Source: Rodentibacter genomosp. 1 (GTDB lineage Bacteria; Pseudomonadota; Gammaproteobacteria; Enterobacterales; Pasteurellaceae). From it: a stretch of 64,000 nucleotides of DNA. Numbering within the stretch: position 1 is the first letter of the stretch; each line of letters begins with the position of its first letter. Of this stretch, positions 39,145 through 47,850 are shown piece after piece. The notes under the pieces were generated by a model. The model was not told the DNA's origin, searched no databases, and saw only the letters and a list, made by a program, of their open reading frames with translations. The DNA lies in NCBI RefSeq assembly GCF_001999285.1, contig NZ_MLHN01000007.1, forward strand, positions 1 to 64,000, written 5' to 3'. A program made the translations under genes and the position numbers.

Positions 39145-39915
39145 ATGAAAAATAAAACCAGCGTTTACGATACGGAGAACTTCTTTAAGCTTTATCAAAA
39201 ACTTCGTGCTAACCCGATTAGTCTGAATGAAATTGTGGAAAAACCGACAATGCTTTCCCTTTTGCCTGAGCTTCAAGGTAAAAAGTTACTTGATCTTGGT
39301 TGTGGTACAGGTGGGCATTTACAGCTTTATCTGGAACAGGGGGCTCGTGCTGTTGTGGGCGTGGATTTATCCGCCAATATGTTAAAACAAGCGCAAATAG
39401 AGCTAGAAAAGTGCGGTCAATTTCACGGGCGTTTTTCCTTACATCAGTTAGCGATGGAAAACCTCGCAGATTTACCTGATGAAAATTTTGATGTTATCAG
39501 TAGTTCTTTTGCTTTTCATTATGTGCAGGATTTTCCGGCGTTATTGGCGGCAATTCATGCAAAATTAAAACCAAAAGGTACATTAGTATTTTCACAAGAG
39601 CACCCCATCACAACTTGCCATAAAGTGGGAGAACGCTGGGAAAAAGATGAAAATAAACAACAGGTAGCCTATCGCTTAAATTATTACCGTGATGAAGGAG
39701 AGCGTGATCGAAACTGGTTTAAGCAACCTTTTAAAACCTATCACCGTACCATGGCAACCATTATCAATCATTTAATTGAAGCCGGTTTCCAAATTGAACA
39801 AATGGCTGAACCTATGCTTGCCGAACAACCGGAATGGCATTCGGAATTTAGAGATTTAGAGCATCGTCCCGTGCTGTTATTTGTAAAAGCGAAAAAGAAA
39901 GAGGAAAAACTATGA
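39145..39915 (+). CDS. Class I SAM-dependent methyltransferase
   Basis: A 256-residue cytoplasmic methyltransferase of the Rossmann type. Motif I is L-L-D-L-G-C-G-T-G at 48-56, followed by V-V-G-V-D-L-S (motif II) and an F-D-V-I-S-S-S-F-A-F-H-Y motif IV. The target cannot be told from sequence; related proteins act on small molecules. The start at 39145 follows ACAGGAA; a longer reading from 39049 runs back into tyrP and is rejected. The stop overlaps the next start (ATGA, 4 bases), so it is coupled to the ACT-domain gene. Confidence 0.85.
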   Translation: MKNKTSVYDTENFFKLYQKLRANPISLNEIVEKPTMLSLLPELQGKKLLDLGCGTGGHLQLYLEQGARAVVGVDLSANMLKQAQIELEKCGQFHGRFSLHQLAMENLADLPDENFDVISSSFAFHYVQDFPALLAAIHAKLKPKGTLVFSQEHPITTCHKVGERWEKDENKQQVAYRLNYYRDEGERDRNWFKQPFKTYHRTMATIINHLIEAGFQIEQMAEPMLAEQPEWHSEFRDLEHRPVLLFVKAKKKEEKL

Positions 39916-40331
39916 CAATCCCAATTCGTCATCTTGATGTGTTATTAGCATCAATGAAACCTGAACTCAATGAGGGCGCTTACTATTTTGCAACATTAAA
40001 ACCGGAGCAAAATTTGCCCTCTTCCGCCCTGATTGCGACTATTCGCGAGAAAGAAGGTTTGTCAGTCGTGGTGACGGAAAAAACGGCGAAAGATTATCAC
40101 CTTGATGTGCAATTTAAGGCCGCTTGGATTACGCTGACGGTCCATTCCGATTTAGCGGCTGTTGGTCTGACCGCCACCTTTGCTAAAGCCTTAGGCGAGG
40201 CGGAAATCAGTTGTAATGTGGTGGCAGGTAATTTCCATGATCATATTTTTGTCCCCTATGAACAGGCTGCACTGGCTATGGAAACCTTGCATACATTACA
40301 GCGAATATCTTCGGAAAATTGTCAAAAATAA
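39912..40331 (+). CDS. ACT domain-containing protein
   Basis: A 139-residue soluble protein. It reads like a two-ACT-domain binding protein: L-P-S-S-A-L-I-A-T-I-R-E-K-E-G in the first half, and W-I-T-L-T-V-H-S-D-L-A-A-V-G-L-T-A and I-S-C-N-V-V-A-G-N-F-H-D-H-I-F-V-P in the second. Such proteins bind amino acids or similar small ligands. No catalytic motif is seen. It is coupled to the preceding methyltransferase by a 4-base overlap; a shared task is likely but unknown. Confidence 0.75.
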   Translation: MTIPIRHLDVLLASMKPELNEGAYYFATLKPEQNLPSSALIATIREKEGLSVVVTEKTAKDYHLDVQFKAAWITLTVHSDLAAVGLTATFAKALGEAEISCNVVAGNFHDHIFVPYEQAALAMETLHTLQRISSENCQK

Positions 40332-40404
40332 ACTGGAATTTCAGTGCGCTTTATGATATAAAACGCACCGCTCTTTTGCTGTTAAAAAAAGAGTAAATTT
40401 AAAT

Positions 40405-40495
40405 AACACACACATATCGCTAAGGCTTCATCGGGGTGCCAAACGGTCGATGAGCTGATATGTGGAGGCTCAACCCCAATAAAAAGGAAAATATT
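40405..40495 (+). promoter_or_regulatory. rpsB leader with pseudoknot potential (S2 autoregulation)
   Basis: CACATATC (40411-40418) pairs with GATATGTG (40457-40464), enclosing CATCG/CGATG (40429-40433 with 40448-40452). The inner loop GGGTGCC can pair with GGC at 40467-40469 and ACCCC at 40473-40477 just before the ribosome site, forming a pseudoknot. In E. coli the conserved rpsB leader mediates repression by S2; this one fits. Confidence 0.7.
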
Positions 40496-41221
40496 ATGGC
40501 ACAAGTTTCAATGCGCGATATGATCAACGCGGGCGTACACTTCGGACACCAAACTCGTTACTGGAATCCACAAATGAAACCTTTCATTTTTGGTGCTCGT
40601 AACGGTGTTCACATCATCAATCTTGAAAAAACTTTACCTTTATTTAACGAAGCATTGGCTGAATTAACGCGTATTGCAAGCAATAACGGTAAAATTTTAT
40701 TCGTTGGTACAAAACGTGCGGCATCAGAAGCAGTTCAAGCAGCAGCATTAGACTGTCAACAATATTATGTTAATCACCGTTGGTTAGGTGGTATGTTGAC
40801 TAACTGGAAAACCGTTCGTCAATCAATTAAACGTTTAAAAGATTTAGAAACTCAATCTCAAGACGGTACTTTCGACAAATTAACCAAAAAAGAAGCGTTA
40901 ATGCGTACCCGTGAGATGGAGAAACTTGAATTAAGCCTTGGCGGTATTAAAGATATGGCTGGTTTACCGGATGCATTGTTCGTTATCGGCGCAGATCATG
41001 AACATATTGCTGTAAAAGAAGCGAATAATCTTGGTATCCCTGTATTTGCTATCGTTGATACAAACTCTACTCCGGCCGGTGTAGATTTTGTTATTCCTGG
41101 TAATGATGATGCGACTCGTGCAATTCAACTTTATGTTACTGCAGCAGCAGCAGCGGTAAAAGAAGGTCGTGGTAACGAGACTGCAGTAGCAGAAGAATTA
41201 GCGGCGGCGGATGCTGAATAA
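40496..41221 (+). CDS. rpsB: 30S ribosomal protein S2
   Basis: S2 binds late to the 30S head and is needed for S1 attachment. The product is 241 residues, as in E. coli. N-terminus [23 protein letters not shown] is diagnostic when read in parts; the [10 protein letters not shown] motif follows. The start at 40496 follows AAAGGAAA; an upstream in-frame start at 40460 lies inside the regulatory leader and is rejected. It forms a unit with tsf through an attenuating hairpin. Confidence 0.98.
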   Translation: MAQVSMRDMINAGVHFGHQTRYWNPQMKPFIFGARNGVHIINLEKTLPLFNEALAELTRIASNNGKILFVGTKRAASEAVQAAALDCQQYYVNHRWLGGMLTNWKTVRQSIKRLKDLETQSQDGTFDKLTKKEALMRTREMEKLELSLGGIKDMAGLPDALFVIGADHEHIAVKEANNLGIPVFAIVDTNSTPAGVDFVIPGNDDATRAIQLYVTAAAAAVKEGRGNETAVAEELAAADAE

Positions 41222-41235
41222 TTCAGGGTATTAAA

Positions 41236-41305
41236 ATAAGGCGTAGCCCTTATTAATCAAAACGATTAATTGGCACAGGGGCGAAAATTGCCCCTGTATT
41301 TTTAT
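41236..41305 (+). terminator. Attenuator/terminator between rpsB and tsf
   Basis: Two hairpins: AATAAGG/CCTTATT (41236-41255), then ACAGGGGC/GCCCCTGT (41275-41282 with 41290-41297), followed by ATTTTTAT. The second is a good terminator, probably partial, giving more S2 than EF-Ts transcript, as known for this operon in E. coli. Confidence 0.8.
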
Positions 41306-41356
41306 CTAAAAAATGTGGTGAAAAATAACCGCACTTTCAGACAGAGGATTGGAAAA

Positions 41357-42208
41357 ATGGCTGAAATTACAGCAGCATTAGTTAAAGAACTTCGTGAACG
41401 TACCGGTGCAGGTATGATGGAATGTAAAAAAGCATTAGTTGAAGCTAACGGTGATATTGAGTTAGCAATTGACAATATGCGTAAATCCGGTCAAGCAAAA
41501 GCAGCGAAAAAAGCAGGTCGTGTCGCCGCTGAAGGTGTTATCATTGCACGTGTTCAAGCCGGTTTCGGTGTATTGGTTGAAATGAACTGCGAAACAGACT
41601 TCGTGGCAAAAGATGCCGGTTTCTTAGGTTTAGCGAATGAAGTAGCTGACTACGCAGCCGCGAATAAAGGTACCACTATTGAGCAACTACAAGCACAATT
41701 TGAAGAAAAACGTGCGGCATTAGTGGCAAAAATTGGTGAGAATATGACAATTCGTCGTGTTGCTTACCTTGAGGGTGACGTGATTGCACAATACTTACAT
41801 GGTGCGAAAATTGGTGTATTAGTGGCAGGTGAAGGTTCAGCTGAAGAATTGAAAAAAGTAGCAATGCATGTTGCCGCATCTAAACCTGAATTTGTAAACC
41901 CGGAAGATGTATCTGCCGAAGTAGTTGAGCACGAGCGTCAAATTCAAATTGATATCGCAATCAATTCAGGTAAACCAAAAGAAATCGCAGAAAAAATGGT
42001 TGAAGGTCGTATGAAGAAATTCACCGGAGAGGTTTCTTTAACGGGTCAAGCATTTGTTATGGATCCTTCAGTTTCAGTAGGTGATTACTTAAAATCTGTC
42101 AATACCAAAGTGACTAATTTCATTCGTTTAGAAGTAGGCGAAGGTATTGAAAAAGTAGAAGAAGATTTTGCAGCAGAAGTAGCGAAAATCACTGGTGGTA
42201 ACGCTTAA
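41357..42208 (+). CDS. tsf: Elongation factor Ts
   Basis: EF-Ts exchanges GDP for GTP on EF-Tu. The product is 283 residues, as in E. coli. N-terminal [19 protein letters not shown] is the ribosome-like UBA domain, followed by M-E-C-K-K-A-L and the T-D-F-V-A-K-D motif that contacts the EF-Tu nucleotide site. The start at 41357 follows GGA; the longer reading from 41270 is not family-like. An uptake signal lies between rpsB and tsf. A terminator follows at once. Confidence 0.98.
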   Translation: MAEITAALVKELRERTGAGMMECKKALVEANGDIELAIDNMRKSGQAKAAKKAGRVAAEGVIIARVQAGFGVLVEMNCETDFVAKDAGFLGLANEVADYAAANKGTTIEQLQAQFEEKRAALVAKIGENMTIRRVAYLEGDVIAQYLHGAKIGVLVAGEGSAEELKKVAMHVAASKPEFVNPEDVSAEVVEHERQIQIDIAINSGKPKEIAEKMVEGRMKKFTGEVSLTGQAFVMDPSVSVGDYLKSVNTKVTNFIRLEVGEGIEKVEEDFAAEVAKITGGNA

Positions 42209-42227
42209 TTTTTCTGTTTTTGAATAT

Positions 42228-42256
42228 AAAGCCGATAGTTATTATCGGCTTTTTTG
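42228..42256. terminator. Bidirectional terminator between tsf and the PEtn transferase
   Basis: AAAGCCGATA (42228-42237) pairs with TATCGGCTTT (42243-42252), with T run to 42256. Stem of 10 bp, loop of 5. It also abuts the stop of the convergent gene. Confidence 0.9.
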
Positions 42257-43819
42257 TTATTTATACTGTCGAGGGCGAATATCAATCGCCGGATCTGTAT
42301 CTTTACGGTACTTTTCATCAATACGTTTTTGTAAGCCTGAGTCATCTTTATCATCTTCACTGGAAAATAAATTTTCTTCATCAGTGAGTTTTGAGTTTTT
42401 AATTCCCATCCAATTTGCGATGCCTTCTAAAAAATTTAGTCCCGATTTAAACACTTTGTATTCTTTGCGTTCAATGTCATCAGAGGAAATTTTAAAGAGG
42501 GGAACATCGTGGTGCTGACGACTAAAACAGTTTTGATTAAACAATATATTGTGTTTTTCATCTTGTTGGTGGCATAGTCCATGATCGGAGAGATAGATCA
42601 TTGAGAAAGTACGGTGATTTTGGTGTTCATTTTCTTGAAGCTGTTCATAAACTTGTTTTAGAAAATCATCAGTTTTTTTGATGGAAGAAATATAGCAGTT
42701 TAAGTAGGTATGGTTAGGTTCAATATTTTCATCTTTAAATATTTTCGGATAGTCTTCCACACGATCGCAGGCAAGTGGGTGAGATCCGTAAATATGTAAT
42801 ACAATGAAACGTTTACCTTGTATTGGATCTGCTAATACTTGAGATAATTTGGGCAATAAATCAAAATCACTGTAGTTAGTTGAATTAAAGCTCCCCCCTT
42901 TTTTGAGAAAAAATGTTTCATCAGCTTTTGAGGCGAGAGAGGAAACGGGGGTATCGAACTCCCCTAATAACCCTTGATTTGATAGCCAATAAGTTTTGAT
43001 ACCGGCTGATTTGACCAAATCAACTAAACTTAATTCATAGTTTGGTTCCCATTTTTCTTTGTTTGGTAGAGTGAGCATTAAACGTAAAGAGGAAACAGTG
43101 TTGGTACCGGCAGACCGGAAGCCATCAATTAGAGTGCCTTTGGCACTAGACATAAATGGCGTATTGTTAATAGGGTATCCGTAAGCATGGTGATAGTCTT
43201 TGCGTGCACTTTCTCCAAGCACTATCACATAATCATCATAGCGAGAATGTTCTAGTGTTGATTCCCCCCATTTAGCTGACAGTGACATTTGTTTTAATTT
43301 CTTCATTTCGTCATAAACATTTAATGTGGCGCTGAGGGTTTCTTTTATTGGCTCTGACAGCGGGAGATGATATGTAAAGAGTAAAGTAGTTAATACGATA
43401 AAGGTTTTATTTCGATAAAATTTGATGTTAAATTTGACCGCACTTTTGTATTGTATCAACACTAAAATAGGAATGCTGAGGGCGATAAAGTAGCTACTAA
43501 GGGGAATTTGTAATAGAAATTCTTTGGTTTCCAAGAGATCCGTGGAGAAAACAGAAGCGATATATTGGTAGCTCGGCGCACCAAAATTTAGTCCTGTTGG
43601 CGTGTAAAGTGCATGAATAAAAGCAAGAGGTAACATAATAAAGTAAAATGCTTTTTTGCTGCAGCTTAATAATAAAATAGTCACACTCGTGAGAAAGATG
43701 ATTCCAATACTTGGTTTGGGAAACATTCCGGAACCGATCAACATCAAATAGCCTGCGAGAGTGGCACAGGAAAAAACAAAAAGTGCGGTTAAAATTGGTT
43801 GTATTTTTTGTACGTTCAT
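42257..43819 (-). CDS. Phosphoethanolamine transferase (sulfatase superfamily)
   Basis: An inner-membrane enzyme of the EptA/Lpt type that moves phosphoethanolamine from phosphatidylethanolamine to lipopolysaccharide. The product is 520 residues from 43819. Five hydrophobic segments fill the first 160 residues; the periplasmic sulfatase-fold domain follows with [16 protein letters not shown] (nucleophile Thr region), H-I-Y-G-S-H and Y-L-S-D-H-G. Which LPS sugar or lipid A is modified cannot be decided. The start is uncertain: 43819 gives the best membrane start, but in-frame starts at 43837, 43879 and 43894 exist. It splits tsf from pyrH, which are neighbours in E. coli. Two uptake signals lie inside. 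Confidence 0.85.
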   Translation of the reverse strand: MNVQKIQPILTALFVFSCATLAGYLMLIGSGMFPKPSIGIIFLTSVTILLLSCSKKAFYFIMLPLAFIHALYTPTGLNFGAPSYQYIASVFSTDLLETKEFLLQIPLSSYFIALSIPILVLIQYKSAVKFNIKFYRNKTFIVLTTLLFTYHLPLSEPIKETLSATLNVYDEMKKLKQMSLSAKWGESTLEHSRYDDYVIVLGESARKDYHHAYGYPINNTPFMSSAKGTLIDGFRSAGTNTVSSLRLMLTLPNKEKWEPNYELSLVDLVKSAGIKTYWLSNQGLLGEFDTPVSSLASKADETFFLKKGGSFNSTNYSDFDLLPKLSQVLADPIQGKRFIVLHIYGSHPLACDRVEDYPKIFKDENIEPNHTYLNCYISSIKKTDDFLKQVYEQLQENEHQNHRTFSMIYLSDHGLCHQQDEKHNILFNQNCFSRQHHDVPLFKISSDDIERKEYKVFKSGLNFLEGIANWMGIKNSKLTDEENLFSSEDDKDDSGLQKRIDEKYRKDTDPAIDIRPRQYK

Positions 43820-43952
43820 ATTTTCTTTATTAAGCATAGTAATGCTGCTTATTATCCATCTTTCAATCAGAATTTCCATCTTTAACTTCTTCACTCTTGT
43901 TTCGTTATTCTATAAAATAAGTCAATTTTTTTAAGCCAAAAAGGAAAAGACA

Positions 43953-44666
43953 ATGAGCCAACCAATTTACAAACGTATTTTATTGAAATTAAGCGGTGAA
44001 GCATTACAGGGTGATGAAGGATTTGGTATTGATCCTTCCATTCTTGATCGTATGGCGTTGGAGATCAAAGAATTAGTCGAAATGGGCGTAGAAGTTGGTG
44101 TGGTATTAGGCGGTGGAAACTTGTTTCGTGGTGCGAAACTAGCCAAAGCCGGTATGAATCGTGTCGTGGGCGATCATATGGGAATGCTTGCTACCGTGAT
44201 GAATGGATTAGCGATGCGTGATGCGTTACATCGTGCAGATGTGAATGCGAAGTTGATGTCGGCTTTCCAATTAAACGGTATTTGCGATACTTATAATTGG
44301 TCTGAGGCGATTAAGATGTTGAGAGAAAAACGTGTGGTGATTTTCTCGGCAGGAACAGGTAGCCCATTTTTCACGACTGATTCAGCAGCTTGTTTACGTG
44401 GTATTGAAATTGAGGCTGATGTCGTGTTAAAAGCAACAAAAGTGGATGGGGTATATGATTGTGATCCTGCGAAAAATCCGGAAGCGAAGTTGTATCACAA
44501 TCTTTCTTATGCGGAAGTAATTGATAAAGAATTGCAGGTAATGGATTTGGCGGCATTTACACTAGCACGGGATCACGGTATGCCGATTCGTGTGTTTAAT
44601 ATGTGTAAATCGGGTGCATTACGTAATGTCGTGCTAGGAACTGAGGAAGGTACAACAATTTGTTAA
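43953..44666 (+). CDS. pyrH: Uridylate kinase
   Basis: PyrH phosphorylates UMP to UDP and is allosterically controlled by GTP and UTP; it forms a hexamer. The product is 237 residues. The N-terminal [12 protein letters not shown], the G-G-G-N-L-F-R-G segment and [13 protein letters not shown] are family signatures. AAAGGAAAAG precedes the ATG. In E. coli it lies between tsf and frr; here frr is not next to it. Confidence 0.97.
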   Translation: MSQPIYKRILLKLSGEALQGDEGFGIDPSILDRMALEIKELVEMGVEVGVVLGGGNLFRGAKLAKAGMNRVVGDHMGMLATVMNGLAMRDALHRADVNAKLMSAFQLNGICDTYNWSEAIKMLREKRVVIFSAGTGSPFFTTDSAACLRGIEIEADVVLKATKVDGVYDCDPAKNPEAKLYHNLSYAEVIDKELQVMDLAAFTLARDHGMPIRVFNMCKSGALRNVVLGTEEGTTIC

Positions 44667-44680
44667 TCAGATTGTAATAT

Positions 44681-44715
44681 AAAAAACGGTAGATTAAGTT
44701 CTACCGTTTTTTATT
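44681..44715. terminator. Bidirectional terminator between pyrH and yggT
   Basis: AAAAAACGGTAGA (44681-44693) pairs with TCTACCGTTTTTT (44700-44712): 13-bp perfect stem, 6-base loop, A and T tracts on both sides. It serves pyrH and the convergent yggT. Confidence 0.93.
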
Positions 44716-44720
44716 TGTGC

Positions 44721-45266
44721 CTATCCGGCTATAGCCCAAATTCCTTGTAAAAGATCGAATAGTAAATTATTGATAAAGAGTAGGATAAATACGATCACCA
44801 TCGGTGAAAAATCAATCATGCCGATTGTCGGTAGAATTTTTCTTATGGGGCGGAGTAACGGTTCTGTCAACTGATAAAGTGCATAAAAAATAGGGTTGTT
44901 GCCTTGGTTAAACCAACTTGAGATTGCACTAATGAAGAGGACATAGAAGATGGCTACACCTATTGCTTTGAAGATACTTAATATACCTAAAATTAACATC
45001 ACATCCACGGCTAAACCAAAGTAGAGCACGGATTTTAGTGCTCCAAGAAGAAAAATGACGAAAAGAGCCGAGGTATCAATATTTTTGATCGTTGGGGTAA
45101 GTTTTCGGACCGGTTTAAGTACCGGTTCTGTTGCTTTGACTGCAAATTGAGAAAGGGGGTTATAGTAATCCACTCGAGCAAATTGCAACCATGTTCGTAA
45201 AATTAATACAAGGGCATAAAAATTGATAATTGAACCAATAAATAATGCAGTTTGGGATAATTCCAT
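44721..45266 (-). CDS. yggT: YggT family integral membrane protein
   Basis: A 181-residue inner-membrane protein made of two similar halves, each with the YggT pattern: Y-N-P-L-S-Q-F-A-V-K-A-T-E-P-V-L-K-P-V-R in the first half and N-P-I-F-Y-A-L-Y-Q-L-T-E-P-L-L-R-P-I-R in the second. About four to five membrane segments. Members are linked with osmotic tolerance and with cell-division or cytochrome assembly loci in other bacteria; the role is not established. The start at 45266 is preferred over 45275 because AAGGA then has 8-base spacing. It overlaps the corA stop by one base, so translation is coupled to corA. Confidence 0.85.
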   Translation of the reverse strand: MELSQTALFIGSIINFYALVLILRTWLQFARVDYYNPLSQFAVKATEPVLKPVRKLTPTIKNIDTSALFVIFLLGALKSVLYFGLAVDVMLILGILSIFKAIGVAIFYVLFISAISSWFNQGNNPIFYALYQLTEPLLRPIRKILPTIGMIDFSPMVIVFILLFINNLLFDLLQGIWAIAG

Positions 45267-46213
45267 TATAGCCATCCTTTTCGTCTGAAATAAATGTAAG
45301 GGGTGAGTGCGGCGGCAATCATTAAGCCGATAGCCATTGGGTAGCCATATTTGAAATGCAACTCCGGCATAAATTCAAAGTTCATTCCATAAGTGGATGC
45401 AACTAGCGTTGCCGGTAGGAACATAACGGATACGACCGAGAAAAATTTCATAATTTTGTTCTGCTCAATATTGATATAACCCATTGCTGCTTGCATGAGA
45501 AAATTCACTTTTTGGAACAGTGATTCGTTGTGCGGTTGTAGAGATTCAATGTCTCGTAGGATTTCTCGGGCCTGTTCCAGCTGGTTTGAAGGCAAACGGG
45601 TTTTGCGTACCAAAAAACCGAGTGCACGTTGAGTATCCATCAAACACAAACGGACTTTAGAGCTGGTATCTTCTTGTTCGGTTAGGGTGTTTAGGGCTTC
45701 ATCAAAAGCCTCGTCCTGTTTGCCGTTTAAAATAACACGACTTAGCGCTTCTAAATCGGCATAAACATTTTCAATCACATCCGCAAGTTGTTCGATTTTA
45801 GTTTCAAAGAGATCAAGTAGTACTTCATACGAATTACATTCTAACAAACGCTGGTTGCGAGAACGCATACGATATAAACGGAATGCGGGAAGTTCCCTAT
45901 CACGTAAGGTAAATAAACGCCCGTCACGGATTGTAAATGCGACGCTGGCTAAATCTGCATAGTCGTTTTCATCTTCACAATAAAAGAATGAGTGGAGATG
46001 TAAGCCATCTTCATCTTCAAAAAAACGTGCGGATGCTTCGATGTTTTCTAATTCAAGGAAAGAGGCAAGGCTCTGCCCTAGGCTTTCTTGAAGCATTTCA
46101 CGCTCTTCGCCCGTTGGTTCAAGTAAATCAAGCCAAATTGCGTTACTGAGATTGGCTTGATCTTCATCAATGCGAACTAAACGGGAATCATTGATAGCAA
46201 AAGCGTTGATCAT
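45266..46213 (-). CDS. corA: Magnesium/cobalt transporter CorA
   Basis: CorA is the main constitutive Mg2+ channel of many bacteria, a pentamer with a large cytoplasmic funnel. The product is 315 residues (E. coli 316). The selectivity motif Y-G-M-N is near 279-282, followed by the periplasmic loop F-E-F-M-P-E-L and the last membrane helix, with a basic R-R-K-G-W-L end. N-terminal cytoplasmic domain is acidic, as expected. AAAAGGAG precedes the ATG. A long structured leader with its own promoter lies upstream (next entry), so expression may respond to Mg2+. yggT is coupled downstream. Confidence 0.95.
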   Translation of the reverse strand: MINAFAINDSRLVRIDEDQANLSNAIWLDLLEPTGEEREMLQESLGQSLASFLELENIEASARFFEDEDGLHLHSFFYCEDENDYADLASVAFTIRDGRLFTLRDRELPAFRLYRMRSRNQRLLECNSYEVLLDLFETKIEQLADVIENVYADLEALSRVILNGKQDEAFDEALNTLTEQEDTSSKVRLCLMDTQRALGFLVRKTRLPSNQLEQAREILRDIESLQPHNESLFQKVNFLMQAAMGYINIEQNKIMKFFSVVSVMFLPATLVASTYGMNFEFMPELHFKYGYPMAIGLMIAAALTPYIYFRRKGWL

Positions 46214-46479
46214 TTCATACTCCTTTTAGGATTATGAACAGCTAACCGTGAACATACAAGAATGTCAAACGAATAAAGTGCGGTTAAAAATTTCGGTATT
46301 TTCGTTTGGTTTAAAGATGCCGAAAGTGGTAGACCTACCGACGAACTCTCGCCGATAGTCATATTGACATGAGGCGGGAGACTAAAGTGATATTCGGTAT
46401 CGACTATGACTGTCCAAAGTGTGTGTCCTTCTCGTTAAAAAATCGGGCGAATGTTACGCTTGAAAGAGGTATTCGTCAA
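46214..46479 (-). promoter_or_regulatory. corA promoter and long structured 5' leader
   Basis: On the minus strand, TTGACG (46474-46479) and TAACAT (46451-46456) are 17 bases apart, a good sigma-70 promoter. The predicted leader is about 230 bases. It contains a closing stem GATACCGAA/TTCGGCATC (46393-46401 with 46316-46324) around two inner stems: GGTA/TACC (46328-46331 with 46336-46339), and an imperfect GCC/GGC-TCTC/GAGA stem (46347-46353 with 46373-46381). This would be a three-way junction. A 50-codon reading frame starts inside it and overlaps the corA start. An uptake signal lies near 46277-46285. I recognise no known riboswitch class. Confidence 0.6.
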
Positions 46480-46491
46480 GTTTTTATCGGT

Positions 46492-46513
46492 CAAAATGGG
46501 GCATCATGCCCCA
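46492..46513 (-). terminator. Weak terminator of yajG
   Basis: TGGGGCA (46497-46503) pairs with TGCCCCA (46507-46513), loop of 3, with TTTT on the minus-strand side. It lies 9 bases past the yajG stop, just upstream of the corA promoter. Confidence 0.6.
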
Positions 46514-46521
46514 ATTAACAA

Positions 46522-47121
46522 TTAGCGGGTATATTGGTTAATTGCTGAAGCAATTTCTTGATCTTGATAAATATTATTGACAATATCATTGAAAGTCTCA
46601 CCTAGCACCTTTTGGATCTCATCATTATTTGCGTTGAAGACACCGGATTGAGAACGTGTCGCATTAAAGGCTTTATTATAGCTTCCAGTCGCACCTTGAA
46701 CATAAACGGTCACTTGAATTTTTCCGGTGAGGTTATAGCGTAAATTACCTTGTTCAACATGAGTGAAAAATTCTTTGATTTCAACGGTTACACCGGCATT
46801 AGCATTATTTGATTGCCCAATGCGAAACCCCTTACTGACTAAGTTTTGTTGCATGACTTGTTGGAATAATTGCGTCACGCTGGGTGAAGCGTTGAGCTTT
46901 ATTAACTCTCCATTTTTTGTGTAACGAGAAATATCTTGCTGTGCACGAGCATCCTTTGTTGTGACATATACAACAGCGGATTGATTAATATTCAAAGATG
47001 CGTTTGGGGCTGACGGCGTAAAGGTGAGTGTATTGGATTGGGCTTGGCAGCCGGCAAGGAAAAGTGTCGTTGCTGCAAGACTAATAACGGATAATGTTTT
47101 GATTTTATTTGTTAGTTTCAT
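46522..47121 (-). CDS. yajG: YajG family lipoprotein
   Basis: A 199-residue envelope lipoprotein of unknown function. The signal peptide ends in L-F-L-A-G-C with the lipidated Cys at 25; residue +2 is Gln, so sorting to the outer membrane is expected. The body has alternating short strands ([27 protein letters not shown]) typical of the YajG/DUF group. It is divergent from bolA, the same pairing as in E. coli, which supports the assignment. Confidence 0.87.
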   Translation of the reverse strand: MKLTNKIKTLSVISLAATTLFLAGCQAQSNTLTFTPSAPNASLNINQSAVVYVTTKDARAQQDISRYTKNGELIKLNASPSVTQLFQQVMQQNLVSKGFRIGQSNNANAGVTVEIKEFFTHVEQGNLRYNLTGKIQVTVYVQGATGSYNKAFNATRSQSGVFNANNDEIQKVLGETFNDIVNNIYQDQEIASAINQYTR

Positions 47122-47215
47122 AATTTCCTCAATTAATTGAATTGAACTGTGTTATTCTTGCAAACTTAATGACTGATGTATAGCTTTTCCACAAAATTTT
47201 ATTGGAGTATTCGGG

Positions 47216-47527
47216 ATGTCAAAACAACAAGAATTGCTAGCAAAAATTCACGCTGAATTTCAACCGCACTTTGCAACGGTAGAAAATGAAAGTCATATGC
47301 ATAGCTCCGGTCGTGGTGCGGATTCTCATTTCAAACTCGTCATTGTGAGTGATGTATTTGATAGTATGCGCAAAGTACAGCGTCATCAAAAAGTCTATCA
47401 ATTATTTGCCGATGATTTACAAAATGGGATTCACGCATTGGCTCTACATCTTTACACGAAAGAGGAATGGAAGAGTCTTGGCGAAGTATTTCCAACATCA
47501 CCAAATTGTAGGGGCAGTGGATTATAA
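47216..47527 (+). CDS. bolA: BolA family protein
   Basis: BolA proteins partner with monothiol glutaredoxins in iron-sulfur handling and influence cell shape in E. coli. The product is 103 residues. The BolA core is clear: V-E-N-E-S-H-M-H, G-A-D-S-H-F-K-L-V-I-V-S, and the helix M-R-K-V-Q-R-H-Q-K-V-Y, including the conserved H and R. The C-terminus ends in S-P-N-C-R-G-S-G. TTGGAGTATTCGGG precedes the ATG. An uptake signal lies in the first 20 codons. Confidence 0.92.
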   Translation: MSKQQELLAKIHAEFQPHFATVENESHMHSSGRGADSHFKLVIVSDVFDSMRKVQRHQKVYQLFADDLQNGIHALALHLYTKEEWKSLGEVFPTSPNCRGSGL

Positions 47528-47850
47528 GTTTATTCTTTTTATATGTTGTAACCATTTATATGTATATTGGAAAAAGTTCACAAATTTTTCACAAAAAGTA
47601 GGCCTTAAGGTGGAATGAAAAACGGATTTTCGCTAGAATGGGGTGTTTAAATTTTATATTTTCAAATTTAGGCTGAGTAGTGATTTTATTTACTTGCCTA
47701 AAAATTAAACAAATTTGAGTTTTTTTAATTATGTGTCAGTTATGAATGCTTTGGTTTTTTAGCATTTTCTGTCACGCTCAAACACGAGATTGCATTTAAT
47801 TTTAGTTATTTGCAATCGTATTTTTAACCTTGAAAAGTAGTGCAAACAGT
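47528..47850. other. Intergenic region upstream of the nqr operon
   Basis: No gene is seen. It is very AT-rich. One inverted repeat GATTGCA/TGCAATC (47788-47794 with 47811-47817) is followed by GTATTTTTAACC and could be an attenuator or regulator site shortly before nqrA. The nqr promoter should lie here but no convincing pair of boxes stands out. Confidence 0.6.

Noticed and set aside
46214-46444. Known riboswitch (M-box, yybP-ykoY, lysine, TPP, cobalamin) before corA
   Set aside because: None of the conserved core sequences of these classes that I know are present.
47349-47618. 89-residue frame overlapping bolA
   Set aside because: Alternative frame of bolA with no ribosome site or recognisable domain.
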